From Falsiroseomonas sp051433165 (lineage in GTDB: Bacteria; Pseudomonadota; Alphaproteobacteria; Acetobacterales; Acetobacteraceae), in assembly GCF_051433165.1 (NCBI RefSeq), contig NZ_JBHMFS010000005.1, positions 124,001 to 188,000 of the forward strand: 64,000 nt of DNA, in the 5' to 3' direction. The notes beneath the pieces are model-generated. The model made no database searches. It worked only from the letters and a program-made list of their open reading frames with translations, and had not been told where the DNA came from. This document shows positions 8,033-20,314 of the stretch, piece by piece. Each line of letters starts with the position of its first letter. Position 1 is the stretch's first letter. The position numbers were made by a program, and so were the translations under genes.

Positions 8033-9049
8033 TCAGGCCAGCTTCAGCTCGGCGGCCGGGGGCAGGTAGGACGGGTCGTAGATATCCGAGGCCGGCAGTG
8101 GGCGCGAGATGCCGAAAGCCTCCCGCACCGCGTCGATGCTGCGCTGCAGCCGCGCCATATCCACCTGGCCGAAGCCGTTCTCGCGCACGCGCGGCGTGAA
8201 GGTCAGGCGATCCAGCGCCATGCGCAGGCGCTCCGTCTCCAGCGGCACATCCGTCAGCGGTTCCCTGCGGCGGAGGTTGGCGATGGTGGCGTCGGGGTCG
8301 CGCAGGCTGTCGTATTGCGCGCGGACCAGGCCGCGGATCAGGCCGGTGACGGCGGCTGGGTTGGCGGCGGCCCAGCGGCGCGTGGTGATCATCGAGGTCG
8401 AGAAGAAATCGGCGCCGACATCACTGAACAGCATCGTCACGATGTCCTGCTCCGCAATGCCCAGCCCGCGCAGCGAGAAAATGCCGGAGGTGATGAAGCC
8501 GGTGATGGCGTTCACCCTTCCCTGCGCCAGCATCGGCTCCCGCAGCTGCGGCGTCACGCTCTGCCAGGTGACGGAGGCGGGGCTTATCCCGGCCGCCTTG
8601 GCGAAGGCGGGAAACAACTGGCGGCCGGCATCGGAGTCCGGCGCGGCCAGGGTCTTGCCCGCCAGGTCCGCCGGGGTGCGGATATTCTCCCGCCGCAGGG
8701 TCATCACCGCCAGCGCGGTCGCGTCATGGATGATGAAGGGCGTGAACAGGTCGCTCTCCGGCCGCTCCAGCTTCATGCGGATGGTCGGGTTGAGGTCGGC
8801 GACGCCGACATCATAGGCGCCGGCCGAGATCTTCACCGGCACATCGCCGGAGCCGAAGCCACGATCCATGGTGACATTCAGCCCGGCCTCGCGGAAATAG
8901 CCGCGGTCGAGCGCCAGCACGAAGGCGCCCTGCGGGCCTTGCAGCGCCCAATCCAGGGTGAAGCGGACATTGGTCAGCGACTGGGCATGCACCGCGGGGG
9001 CGGCGAGGACGACGGACCCGAACAGGGCAAGGGCGTGGCGACGGCGCAT
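8033..9049 (-). CDS. NMT1/SsuA-type ABC transporter substrate-binding protein
   Basis: A 338-residue periplasmic binding protein of the NMT1/THI5-like family, which serves importers of nitrate, sulfonates, taurine, pyrimidines or aromatic compounds. Residues 1-22 are a signal peptide (MRRRHALALF, then a hydrophobic stretch ending VHA). The opening of the mature protein, VRFTLDWALQGPQGAF, and the block DVGVADLNPTIRMKLE are typical. The stop is 25 bp before the creatininase start on the same strand, so it probably heads that operon. No permease or ATPase gene follows, so it must use components encoded elsewhere. The 230 bp upstream hold several GCGAAT-containing motifs (about 9130-9175) that could be operator sites. 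Confidence 0.84.
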   Translation of the reverse strand: MRRRHALALFGSVVLAAPAVHAQSLTNVRFTLDWALQGPQGAFVLALDRGYFREAGLNVTMDRGFGSGDVPVKISAGAYDVGVADLNPTIRMKLERPESDLFTPFIIHDATALAVMTLRRENIRTPADLAGKTLAAPDSDAGRQLFPAFAKAAGISPASVTWQSVTPQLREPMLAQGRVNAITGFITSGIFSLRGLGIAEQDIVTMLFSDVGADFFSTSMITTRRWAAANPAAVTGLIRGLVRAQYDSLRDPDATIANLRRREPLTDVPLETERLRMALDRLTFTPRVRENGFGQVDMARLQRSIDAVREAFGISRPLPASDIYDPSYLPPAAELKLA

Positions 9050-9277
9050 CGTGACGGTCCCGGCGGTTGTGGCTGCGGCGCTGTTAGCAAAGGCGGGACG
9101 TAGGGCGAAAGCCGATTCTGCCCGATCATGGGGCGAATCAGCCGCAAAGCGCCCACGAATTAGGCGAATTGATCGCAGAATGGGCTGTTTTCGACCGGCG
9201 CGGGCCATGTGCCGCTTGATTCGGCCGGGCCGGATTTGCACCCTGCTGGCTGATCTCCCGCATGAGGGTCCCACCGG

Positions 9278-9520
9278 ATGCTCGCCACCGCTACGCCGCT
9301 GCTGCGCCGCTTCTGGTATCCCGTGATGCCGGTCGCCCATCTGGCCGAGGTGCCGAAGCCCTTCCGGCTGCTCGACCAGGACCTGGTCCTGTGGCTGGAT
9401 GGGGACGGCAACCCGGCCGCGATGGATGACCGCTGCTGCCATCGCACCGCGAAACTTTCCAAGGGCTTCTACACGGCGGGGCGCCTCGCCTGCGGCTACC
9501 ATGGCTGGGAATTTTCCGCG
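9278..9520 (+). pseudogene. Truncated Rieske-type oxygenase (N-terminal fragment)
   Basis: About 79 codons from ATG 9278 encode the start of an aromatic-ring-hydroxylating-oxygenase alpha subunit. The reading begins LRRFWYPVMPVAHL and contains both cluster-binding motifs of the Rieske [2Fe-2S] domain, CCHRTAKL and CGYHGWEF. Homology stops immediately after GYHGWEF (nt 9514) and the frame ends at 9547 in unrelated residues. The catalytic mononuclear-iron domain is absent. What follows is the C-terminal part of a different enzyme, so this is one half of a deletion or recombination scar. Confidence 0.75.
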
Positions 9521-9782
9521 CCCTCGGCCCGCATGGCACGCTGGTGAACATCGCCCGCGGCGAGGTGGTGGACGAAGCCGCGCTACTGGCGCGCTGGCGG
9601 ATGGCGGGCTGGGCTCGGCCAGCCTCGATGTCTTCCTGAACGAGCCGAAGGTGGAGCCGCGCTTCGCCGCCCTGCCGAACGTCGTCCTGGCCCCGCACAT
9701 CGCCAGCGCCACGGTGGAGACGCGCGCCGCGATGGGCGTGCATGTGGTGCATTCCCTGCGGGACGCCTTGCTGCCGGCTTGA
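9517..9782 (+). pseudogene. Remnant of a D-2-hydroxyacid dehydrogenase C-terminus
   Basis: From about 9517 the sequence reads LGPHGTLVNIARGEVVDE, the C-terminal NAD-domain block of D-isomer 2-hydroxyacid dehydrogenases with the catalytic Arg. A frameshift at about 9591-9594 (two bases fewer than expected) moves the rest to another frame: LADGGLGSASLDVFLNEP and LAPHIASATVETR, the latter with the catalytic His, ending at the TGA at 9780-9782. The N-terminal two thirds of the enzyme is missing. It abuts the truncated Rieske gene, and the DapA-like gene begins 53 bp further on. It is related to, but not a copy of, the intact dehydrogenase at 21.9-23.0 kb. Confidence 0.72.
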
Positions 9783-9835
9783 CCGGGGCGCGGGCAGGGC
9801 GTCAGCCTCCCGGCAACGGAGAGGAAACCAGCGCC

Positions 9836-10786
9836 ATGTCGCCACTGCCGCGCCTGTCTGGCGTGCATCCGATTCTCTACGCCTACTACCTGCCGGATGG
9901 CCGGCTGGACCGCGCGGCGCTTGAACGGCAGGTGGATCTCTGCCTGGCCGCCGGTTGCCAGGGCATCGCCGTGCTTGGCCTGGTGACGGAAGTGTTCCGG
10001 CTGTCCACCGCCGAGCGCCTGGACATCGTCGCCTGGGCCGCCGCCCGTATCGCCGGCCGCGTGCCGCTGATGGCGACGGTGGCGGAGGTCTCGGTGCATG
10101 GGCAGCTTGACTTCATCGCGGAGGCGAAGGCGCGCGGCGCGGATTGGGTGGTGCTGCAACCACCGCCAGTGAAGGGGGTGGCGGAGGCCGGGATCCTGCG
10201 CTTCCTCGGCACGGTGGCGGACCGCGCGGTGCTGCCGGTGGGCATCCAGAACAACCCGATGATGATGGATGTCTCGGTCTCCGACGCCGCGCTGCTGACG
10301 CTGCATCGGAACCACCCGAACATCCGCTTCATGAAGGCGGAAGGCGCCGCGGTGGCCGTCGCCGATTTCGCGCTGGAAGCCAGCCGGACCTGCGACGTCT
10401 TCGCCGGCCATGGCGGGCTGGAATGGCCAACGGCGCTGCGCAGCGGCTGCCAGGGCCTGATACCCGCGCCGGAGCTGATCGACGCGCAGGTGGCAATCTG
10501 GCGGCTGTGGTCGGCGGGCGAGACGGAGCGGGCGGAAGCGCTGCACCGCGCCATCCTCCCCATCATCGTCTTCATGTCCCGCTCCCTGCCGCTGCTGCTG
10601 GTCTATGGCAAGCGGCTGATGGCGCTGCGGATGGGGCTGGGGGAGGTGCATGAGCGGCTGCCGGAGCCGGGCGTGACCGAATTCGGAATGGCGGAAATCG
10701 GCCGCTTCGCCGCGTTGCTCGGGCCGCTGGATGACCGGCCCGCGCCGCTCGCCCCGGCGCTGCGGCGCCTCGCCGGCATGGAATAA
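9836..10786 (+). CDS. DapA/N-acetylneuraminate lyase superfamily protein
   Basis: A 316-residue TIM-barrel protein of the dihydrodipicolinate synthase superfamily, which condenses or cleaves 2-oxo acids through a Schiff base. The Schiff-base Lys is present (Lys167 in RFMKAEG). Two usual active-site elements are changed: the GTTGE loop reads GLVTE, and the Tyr of the YNxP motif is replaced by Gln138 (GIQNNP). It is therefore unlikely to be the housekeeping DapA. ATG 9836 follows GGAGAGG. It lies just after two decayed gene fragments and before egtB, without an evident operon partner. Confidence 0.82.
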   Translation: MSPLPRLSGVHPILYAYYLPDGRLDRAALERQVDLCLAAGCQGIAVLGLVTEVFRLSTAERLDIVAWAAARIAGRVPLMATVAEVSVHGQLDFIAEAKARGADWVVLQPPPVKGVAEAGILRFLGTVADRAVLPVGIQNNPMMMDVSVSDAALLTLHRNHPNIRFMKAEGAAVAVADFALEASRTCDVFAGHGGLEWPTALRSGCQGLIPAPELIDAQVAIWRLWSAGETERAEALHRAILPIIVFMSRSLPLLLVYGKRLMALRMGLGEVHERLPEPGVTEFGMAEIGRFAALLGPLDDRPAPLAPALRRLAGME

Positions 10787-10845
10787 GGCGAACCCGAACG
10801 GTTTCGGGGCGTTCCCGGTCCTGAAACGGGGAGCGTCGTCACATC

Positions 10846-12048
10846 ATGAATCAGATCTCCGCGCGGCCGGGCAAGGCCGCGCCGCACCTTCTCGACCGCT
10901 ACCAGGCCGTGCGCGCCCGGACCGAGGCATTGGTCGCGCCGCTGTCCCCGGAAGATCAGGTGGTGCAGTCCATGCCGGATTGCAGCCCAGCCAAATGGCA
11001 CCGCGCCCACACCACCTGGTTCTTCGAGACCTTCCTGCTGCTGCCCTTCCTGCCCGGCGCGAAGCGGGTGCGGGAGGAGTATGCGCTGCTGTTCAATAGC
11101 TACTACGTCGCCGCCGGCCCGCGCCACGCGCGCCCGCAACGCGGCATGATCACCCGCCCGGGTTCCGCCGCCGTCACCGCCTACCGCACCGAAGTGGACC
11201 AGGCGATGGCCCGCCTGCTGGGCGATGCGCCGGCGGAGGCGCTGCATCTGGTGGAACTCGGCCTGCAGCATGAGGAACAGCATCAGGAACTGCTGCTGAC
11301 CGATGCGCTGCACGCCTTGTCGCTGAACCCGCTGCGCCCGGCCTACGACCCAGACTGGCGGGACCCCGCGCCGGATGCCGCGGCAGCGGCAATGCTGGCC
11401 GGGCCGGAAGGCGTGGTGGAGATCGGCCATGACGGCATCGGCTACGCCTTCGACAATGAAACGCCGCGCCACCGGCACTTCCTCGCCCCCTACCGCATCG
11501 CCAACCGCCTGGTGACCAACGCCGATTGGGCCGCCTTCATCACCGATGGCGGCTATCGCAGCCCGCTGCTGTGGATGAGCGATGGCTGGGCCGCCTGCCA
11601 GGCGCAGGGGTGGGAGGCGCCGCTCTATTGGGAACAGCGCGACGGCACCTGGCAGCAATTCGGCCCGGGCGGGTTGCGCCCGATGGATCCGACGCACCCC
11701 GTCCGCCACATTTCCTGGTACGAGGCCGACGCCTTCGCCCGCTGGTGCGGCAAGCGCCTGCCGACCGAGCAGGAGTGGGAAGCCGCCGCCAAGCTGCCTG
11801 GCTTTGCGGAGGCCGAGGGCGTTGCCTGGCAATGGACCGGCAGCGCCTATCGCCCCTATCCCGGCTTCCGGCCCTGGGAAGGCGCGGTCGGCGAGTACAA
11901 CGGCAAGTTCATGGTGAACCAGATGGTGCTGCGCGGCGGGTCGCTGGCCACTGCGCCGGGCCATTCCCGCGCCAGCTACCGCAACTTCTTTCCGCCCGAT
12001 GCCCGCTGGCAGTTTACCGGGCTGCGTCTTGCGGAGGATGTGGCATGA
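10846..12048 (+). CDS. egtB: Ergothioneine biosynthesis sulfoxide synthase EgtB
   Basis: EgtB is a mononuclear non-heme iron enzyme joining trimethylhistidine (hercynine) to a thiol donor with O2 to give a sulfoxide. The 400 residues split into a DinB-like helical domain (about 15-155) and a formylglycine-generating-enzyme-like domain (about 185-400). The three His expected as iron ligands are visible: His52 in AKWHRAHTTW, and His142 and His146 in QHEEQHQE. The ATG at 10846 follows GGGGAG. Its stop overlaps the egtD start (ATGA). No egtA, egtC or egtE is nearby; many proteobacteria take cysteine or glutamylcysteine directly and encode the remaining steps elsewhere. Confidence 0.93.
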   Translation: MNQISARPGKAAPHLLDRYQAVRARTEALVAPLSPEDQVVQSMPDCSPAKWHRAHTTWFFETFLLLPFLPGAKRVREEYALLFNSYYVAAGPRHARPQRGMITRPGSAAVTAYRTEVDQAMARLLGDAPAEALHLVELGLQHEEQHQELLLTDALHALSLNPLRPAYDPDWRDPAPDAAAAAMLAGPEGVVEIGHDGIGYAFDNETPRHRHFLAPYRIANRLVTNADWAAFITDGGYRSPLLWMSDGWAACQAQGWEAPLYWEQRDGTWQQFGPGGLRPMDPTHPVRHISWYEADAFARWCGKRLPTEQEWEAAAKLPGFAEAEGVAWQWTGSAYRPYPGFRPWEGAVGEYNGKFMVNQMVLRGGSLATAPGHSRASYRNFFPPDARWQFTGLRLAEDVA

Positions 12049-12986
12049 GCGCGGTCTCCGTCCTGCATCCCGAACTCGCGGCCGACGCCATCGCCGGCCT
12101 GTCCGCCGCACGCAAGACGCTGCCCTGCAAATGGCTCTACGACGCCGAGGGCACGCGGCTGTTCGAGGCGATCACCCGCCTGCCGGAATACTACCCGACA
12201 CGGACCGAGGTGCTGATCCTCGACCAGTGCGGCGCCGAGATTGCCGATGCCATCGGCCGCGGCGCCGCCGTGGTGGAATTCGGCCCCGGCGACGGCGCCA
12301 AGGCCGTGCAGTTGCTGCGCGCGCTGGAGGCGCCGGGCGCCTATCTGCCGGTGGATATCGCGCCGGAGTGGCTGGATGCGGTTGCCGCGCGGGTCTCCGC
12401 CGCCTTCCCCGGGCTGCCGGTGCGCCCGGTGGTTGCGGATTTCACCCGGGCCTTCGACCTGCCTGTCCATGGCGGCGGCAGCGCGGCGCGGCTGGGCTTC
12501 TTCTCCGGCTCCACCATCGGCAATTTCGAGCCACTGGAAGCGGTGGCCTTCCTTGCCCGCGCCCGCGCCACGCTGGGCCGTGGCGCCCGCATGCTGCTCG
12601 GCGCCGATCTGGTGAAGGAGGTGGCGATCCTGGAGGCGGCCTATGACGATGCTGCCGGCGTCACCGCCGCCTTTAACCTGAACCTGCTGACCCGCCTGAA
12701 CCGGGAGGCCGGGGCGGATTTAAACCCCGATGCCTTCGACCATGCGGCGCGCTGGAACCCGGGGCTTGAGCGGATCGAGATGCACCTGGTCGCCCGCCAC
12801 AGGCAAACGGTACGGGTGGCCGGGCAGGCGTTCCACTTCGCCGAAGGCGAGAGCATCCACACCGAGAGCAGCCACAAATACCGCCCCGAGCGCCTGCGCC
12901 AGATTGCCGGCGCCGCCGGCTGGCGCGGCGCCACCATGTGGTCCGACCCGGCGGAGATGTTCTCCGTCTGGCTGCTGGAGGCCTGA
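12045..12986 (+). CDS. egtD: L-histidine N(alpha)-methyltransferase EgtD
   Basis: EgtD trimethylates histidine with three SAM to hercynine, the first step of ergothioneine synthesis. The 313-residue protein shows SAM motif VVEFGPGDGAKAVQLL, the block FFSGSTIGNFEP and YDDAAGVTAAFNLNLL, all typical of the family, plus ESSHKYRPERL near the C-terminus. The start overlaps the egtB stop by 4 bp, so the two enzymes are translated from one message. The downstream neighbour glgX is convergent with 27 bp between the stops. The product protects against oxidants, which fits the neighbouring trehalose genes. Confidence 0.93.
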   Translation: MSAVSVLHPELAADAIAGLSAARKTLPCKWLYDAEGTRLFEAITRLPEYYPTRTEVLILDQCGAEIADAIGRGAAVVEFGPGDGAKAVQLLRALEAPGAYLPVDIAPEWLDAVAARVSAAFPGLPVRPVVADFTRAFDLPVHGGGSAARLGFFSGSTIGNFEPLEAVAFLARARATLGRGARMLLGADLVKEVAILEAAYDDAAGVTAAFNLNLLTRLNREAGADLNPDAFDHAARWNPGLERIEMHLVARHRQTVRVAGQAFHFAEGESIHTESSHKYRPERLRQIAGAAGWRGATMWSDPAEMFSVWLLEA

Positions 12987-13013
12987 CCGGCCTCCGGCAG
13001 TCGGGCCTCGGCC

Positions 13014-15251
13014 TCACTCCCCCGAGGGGAGGGGCGGCGGTTCGGCGCCGGCCAGCAGGGCGGTGCGCGCGGCGGTCAGGATGGCGAGGCCGCCAGCGTC
13101 GGGGTGCAGCACCAGCAGCAGCAGCGACCGGCCCGTTACCAGATAGGGGTGGCCGAATTCGAAAGGCTCCGGCTCATCCAGTGCTGGCTTGTTGGTATCC
13201 ACCAGCAGCAGCCAATGCTGCCCGGCCAATGGTTCGGGCAGCGAGAATTCCACCGCGTCATGATGCGCGTTCAGCACCAGCAGCAGCGTGGCGTCACCGG
13301 CCGGGCGGCGGATGCGGGTCGCCTGGGCGCGGCCGTCCATCAGCATGCCGAAGCAGCGGGCATTGGCATCATCCCAGTGCCCATCCTCCATCTCGGTGCC
13401 GGAGGGGGTGAGCCAGGTGACATCCTTGATGCCGAGGTCTTCGTCCAGCTTCCCGTTCAGGAACCGCGCGCGGCGCAGAACCGGGAAGTTCTGCCGCAGG
13501 GCAATCAGCTTGCGGGTGAAGGCCGCCAGTTCGCGGCCATCCGGCCCGATGCCGGCCCAGTCCAGCCAGCTGGTGGCATTGTCCTGGCAATAGACGTTGT
13601 TGTTGCCCTGCTGGCTGTGGCCGAATTCGTCACCCGCCAGCAGCATCGGCGTGCCTTGCGACAGCAGCAGGGTCGCCAGCATGTTGCGCTTCTGCCGCTC
13701 GCGCAGCGCGATGATCTCGGGGTCGTCGGTCGGGCCCTCGGCGCCATGGTTCCAGGACAGGTTGTGGTCGTGGCCGTCGTGCCCGCCCTCTCCATTCGCC
13801 TCGTTGTGCTTGTCGTTGTAGCTGACCAGATCGTGCAGCGTGAAACCGTCATGCGCGGTGATGAAGTTCACGCTGGACCACGGCTTGCGGCCTCGCCGGT
13901 CGAACAGGTCGCTGGAGGCGGCAAGCCGGCCCGCCAGCTCGTTGGTCATGCCCTCGTCACCCTTCCAGAAGGCGCGGACCGTGTCGCGGAACCGGTCGTT
14001 CCATTCGGCCCAGCCGGGCGGAAAGCCGCCCACCTGATAGCCGCCCGGCCCGCAATCCCAAGGCTCCGCGATCAGCTTCATGCGGGACAGCACCGGGTCC
14101 TGGCGGCAGGAATCGAGGAAGCCGCCACCCTCGTCGAAGCCATGCTCCTCCCGCCCCAGAATGGTCGCGAGGTCGAAGCGGAAGCCATCGACGCGCATTT
14201 CCGTTGCCCAGTAGCGCAGGCTGTCATTCACCATCTGCAGCACGCGTGGATGCGACAGGTTGAGCGTGTTCCCGGTGCCGGTATCATTGATGTAGTAACG
14301 CGGCCGGCCGTGCAGAAGGCGGTAGTAGCTGGCATTGTCGATGCCCTTGAAGGACAGCATCGGGCCCTTCTCATTGCCCTCCGCCGTGTGGTTGTAGACC
14401 ACGTCCAGAATCACCTCGAGCCCGGCGTCATGCAGCCTCGCCACCATCTCCTTGAACTCGGAAAAGGCGAAGGCCGGGTTGCGCGCATAGCGGCGCGCCG
14501 GTGCGAAGAAGGAGATGGTGTTGTAGCCCCAGTAATTGGTCAGCCCCTTGTCCAGCAGGAACTGGTCATTGAGGAAGGTGTGGATCGGCAACAACTCCAC
14601 AGCGGTCACGCCCAGGCCGCGCAGATAGCTCACCACCTCCGGCGCCGCGAGGCCGGCATAGGTGCCGCGCATATCCTCCGGCAGGGCCGGATGGCTTTTC
14701 GTGAAGCCCTTCACATGGGTCTCGTAGACCAGGGTGCGGTCCCAGGGCACGGACGGGGCGCGTTCGCGACCCCAGGTGAAGGCTGGGTCGATGACCCGGC
14801 ATTTCGGCACCAGCGGGCCGCTGTCGCGCGTGTCGAAGCTCAGATCATCGCCGGATTCGAGGTGATAGCCGAAGCATTCCGGCCCCCAGGTCAGGTCGCC
14901 GACGATGGCGCGCGCATAGGGGTCCAGCAGCAGCTTGTTAGGGTTGAACCGGTGCCCGGCATCGGGCGCATGCGGTCCATGCACGCGGTAGCCGTAGATG
15001 GTGCCGGGGCGGGCATCCGGCAGATAGCCGTGCCAGACCTCATCCGTGTATTCCGGCAGCTCGATCCGCTCCAGCTCCGTATTGCCGGAGTCGTCGTACA
15101 GACAGAGCTCGACCTTGGTGGCATTGGCCGAGAACAGCGCGAAATTCACCCCCAGCCCGTCCCAGTTGGCACCGAGCGGGAAGGGCAGACCCTCACGGAT
15201 GCGCGACCGCCGCATCATCTGCGGCGAGGCCACCAAGCTACGTATCCGCAT
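13014..15251 (-). CDS. glgX: Glycogen debranching enzyme GlgX
   Basis: GlgX hydrolyses alpha-1,6 branches of glycogen or limit dextrin. The 745-residue protein has an N-terminal carbohydrate-binding CBM48 domain (FPLGANWDGLGVNFALFSANA region) and a GH13 barrel. Catalytic segments are DGFRFDLAT (nucleophile Asp), KLIAEPWD (acid Glu) and ITAHDGFTLHDLV (transition-state Asp). The start is uncertain: ATG 15251 has GGGGAT nearby, while ATG 15218 lies closer to the family start. It diverges from treZ-treY; debranched maltodextrins are the substrate of TreY, so GlgX likely plays the role of TreX. An EcfG-like promoter lies about 60 bp upstream. Confidence 0.92.
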   Translation of the reverse strand: MRIRSLVASPQMMRRSRIREGLPFPLGANWDGLGVNFALFSANATKVELCLYDDSGNTELERIELPEYTDEVWHGYLPDARPGTIYGYRVHGPHAPDAGHRFNPNKLLLDPYARAIVGDLTWGPECFGYHLESGDDLSFDTRDSGPLVPKCRVIDPAFTWGRERAPSVPWDRTLVYETHVKGFTKSHPALPEDMRGTYAGLAAPEVVSYLRGLGVTAVELLPIHTFLNDQFLLDKGLTNYWGYNTISFFAPARRYARNPAFAFSEFKEMVARLHDAGLEVILDVVYNHTAEGNEKGPMLSFKGIDNASYYRLLHGRPRYYINDTGTGNTLNLSHPRVLQMVNDSLRYWATEMRVDGFRFDLATILGREEHGFDEGGGFLDSCRQDPVLSRMKLIAEPWDCGPGGYQVGGFPPGWAEWNDRFRDTVRAFWKGDEGMTNELAGRLAASSDLFDRRGRKPWSSVNFITAHDGFTLHDLVSYNDKHNEANGEGGHDGHDHNLSWNHGAEGPTDDPEIIALRERQKRNMLATLLLSQGTPMLLAGDEFGHSQQGNNNVYCQDNATSWLDWAGIGPDGRELAAFTRKLIALRQNFPVLRRARFLNGKLDEDLGIKDVTWLTPSGTEMEDGHWDDANARCFGMLMDGRAQATRIRRPAGDATLLLVLNAHHDAVEFSLPEPLAGQHWLLLVDTNKPALDEPEPFEFGHPYLVTGRSLLLLVLHPDAGGLAILTAARTALLAGAEPPPLPSGE

Positions 15252-15307
15252 CCACAATCCCCATCTGCCTCGACGTTCCGAACTGGAACACTTTCCGGAA
15301 GTCGCAC

Positions 15308-15332
15308 AACACGGCACCGCGCAGACCGTTCC
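15308..15332 (-). promoter_or_regulatory. Possible EcfG-type promoter of glgX
   Basis: On the minus strand GGAAC (15332-15328) is followed after 16 nt by TGTT (to 15308). This differs from the EcfG consensus CGTT in one base. Its position, about 57 bp before the preferred glgX start, is plausible. Stress control of glycogen and trehalose genes is known in alphaproteobacteria, but this site is weaker evidence than the one at 3742-3767. Confidence 0.35.
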
Positions 15333-15400
15333 CTTTGGCCCGGTAAGAGAATTTTTCGGTGCCCGATGGAACGAAGGCGGCCGCAGCCGGTTTGCGGGGC

Positions 15401-19863
<4,463 letters not shown>

Positions 19864-19960
19864 CCGAAAGGGTTTTGCGAAACCGCGTGCTTTCCGCGAA
19901 TCGCACGCTGACATTTGCCCTGGTTCCAGCTATGCGACCAAACTCGCAAGGAGCCAGCGC

Positions 19961-20272
19961 ATGTCAAAGAAGTTTCTGACGGACGTCATCGTCAAGTCCA
20001 CCGAGATGCCGGCCAACGCCGCCGGCCGGCTGGCCGCGGACATCATCGCCGCCATCAAGGGCGAAATCGTCCAGAACGGGCGCTTCACCATCCCCGATTT
20101 CGGCGCCTTCAGCGTGCGCGAAACGGCGAAGCGCAGCGCGCTGAACCCCCGCACCGGTGAAAAGGTGGCCGTGAAGGCCGGTGCCACTGTGCGCTTCAAG
20201 GCGAGCAAGGCGCTGAAGGAATCGGCGCTGGCCGGCGTGAAGAAAGCCAAGCGCAAGGCCGCCAAGGCCTGA
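19961..20272 (+). CDS. HU-family DNA-binding protein
   Basis: A 103-residue nucleoid protein of the HU/IHF family. The helical dimerisation part (residues 1-45) leads into the block GRFTIPDFGAFSVRETAKR, followed by the DNA-binding arm LNPRTGEKVAVKAGATVRFKAS, with the conserved Arg-Asn-Pro replaced by Leu-Asn-Pro at the arm tip. The last 12 residues are a Lys/Ala-rich tail (KKAKRKAAKA), longer and more basic than in E. coli HU, reminiscent of histone-like tails. AAGGAG lies 9 nt before the ATG. A strong palindromic terminator follows, so it is a single-gene unit. Confidence 0.92.
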   Translation: MSKKFLTDVIVKSTEMPANAAGRLAADIIAAIKGEIVQNGRFTIPDFGAFSVRETAKRSALNPRTGEKVAVKAGATVRFKASKALKESALAGVKKAKRKAAKA

Positions 20273-20280
20273 TTCGCAGG

Positions 20281-20306
20281 GCCGCGGGGGGCGCGCCCCC
20301 CGCGGC
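20281..20306 (+). terminator. Perfect 26-bp palindromic terminator of the HU gene
   Basis: A perfect palindrome running GCCGCGGGGGG-CGCG-CCCCCCGCGGC starts 8 bp after the HU stop codon and is followed by TTT. As RNA it gives an 11-bp G+C stem with a CGCG tip. It lies 8 bp from the convergent end of the aldehyde dehydrogenase gene and may stop transcription from both sides. Confidence 0.8.
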
Positions 20307-20314
20307 TTTCGGTG

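Noticed and set aside
15368..15392. EcfG-like promoter for treZ (GGAAC then GGTT)
   Set aside because: Mismatch in the -10 and too little distance to the preferred start for a confident call.
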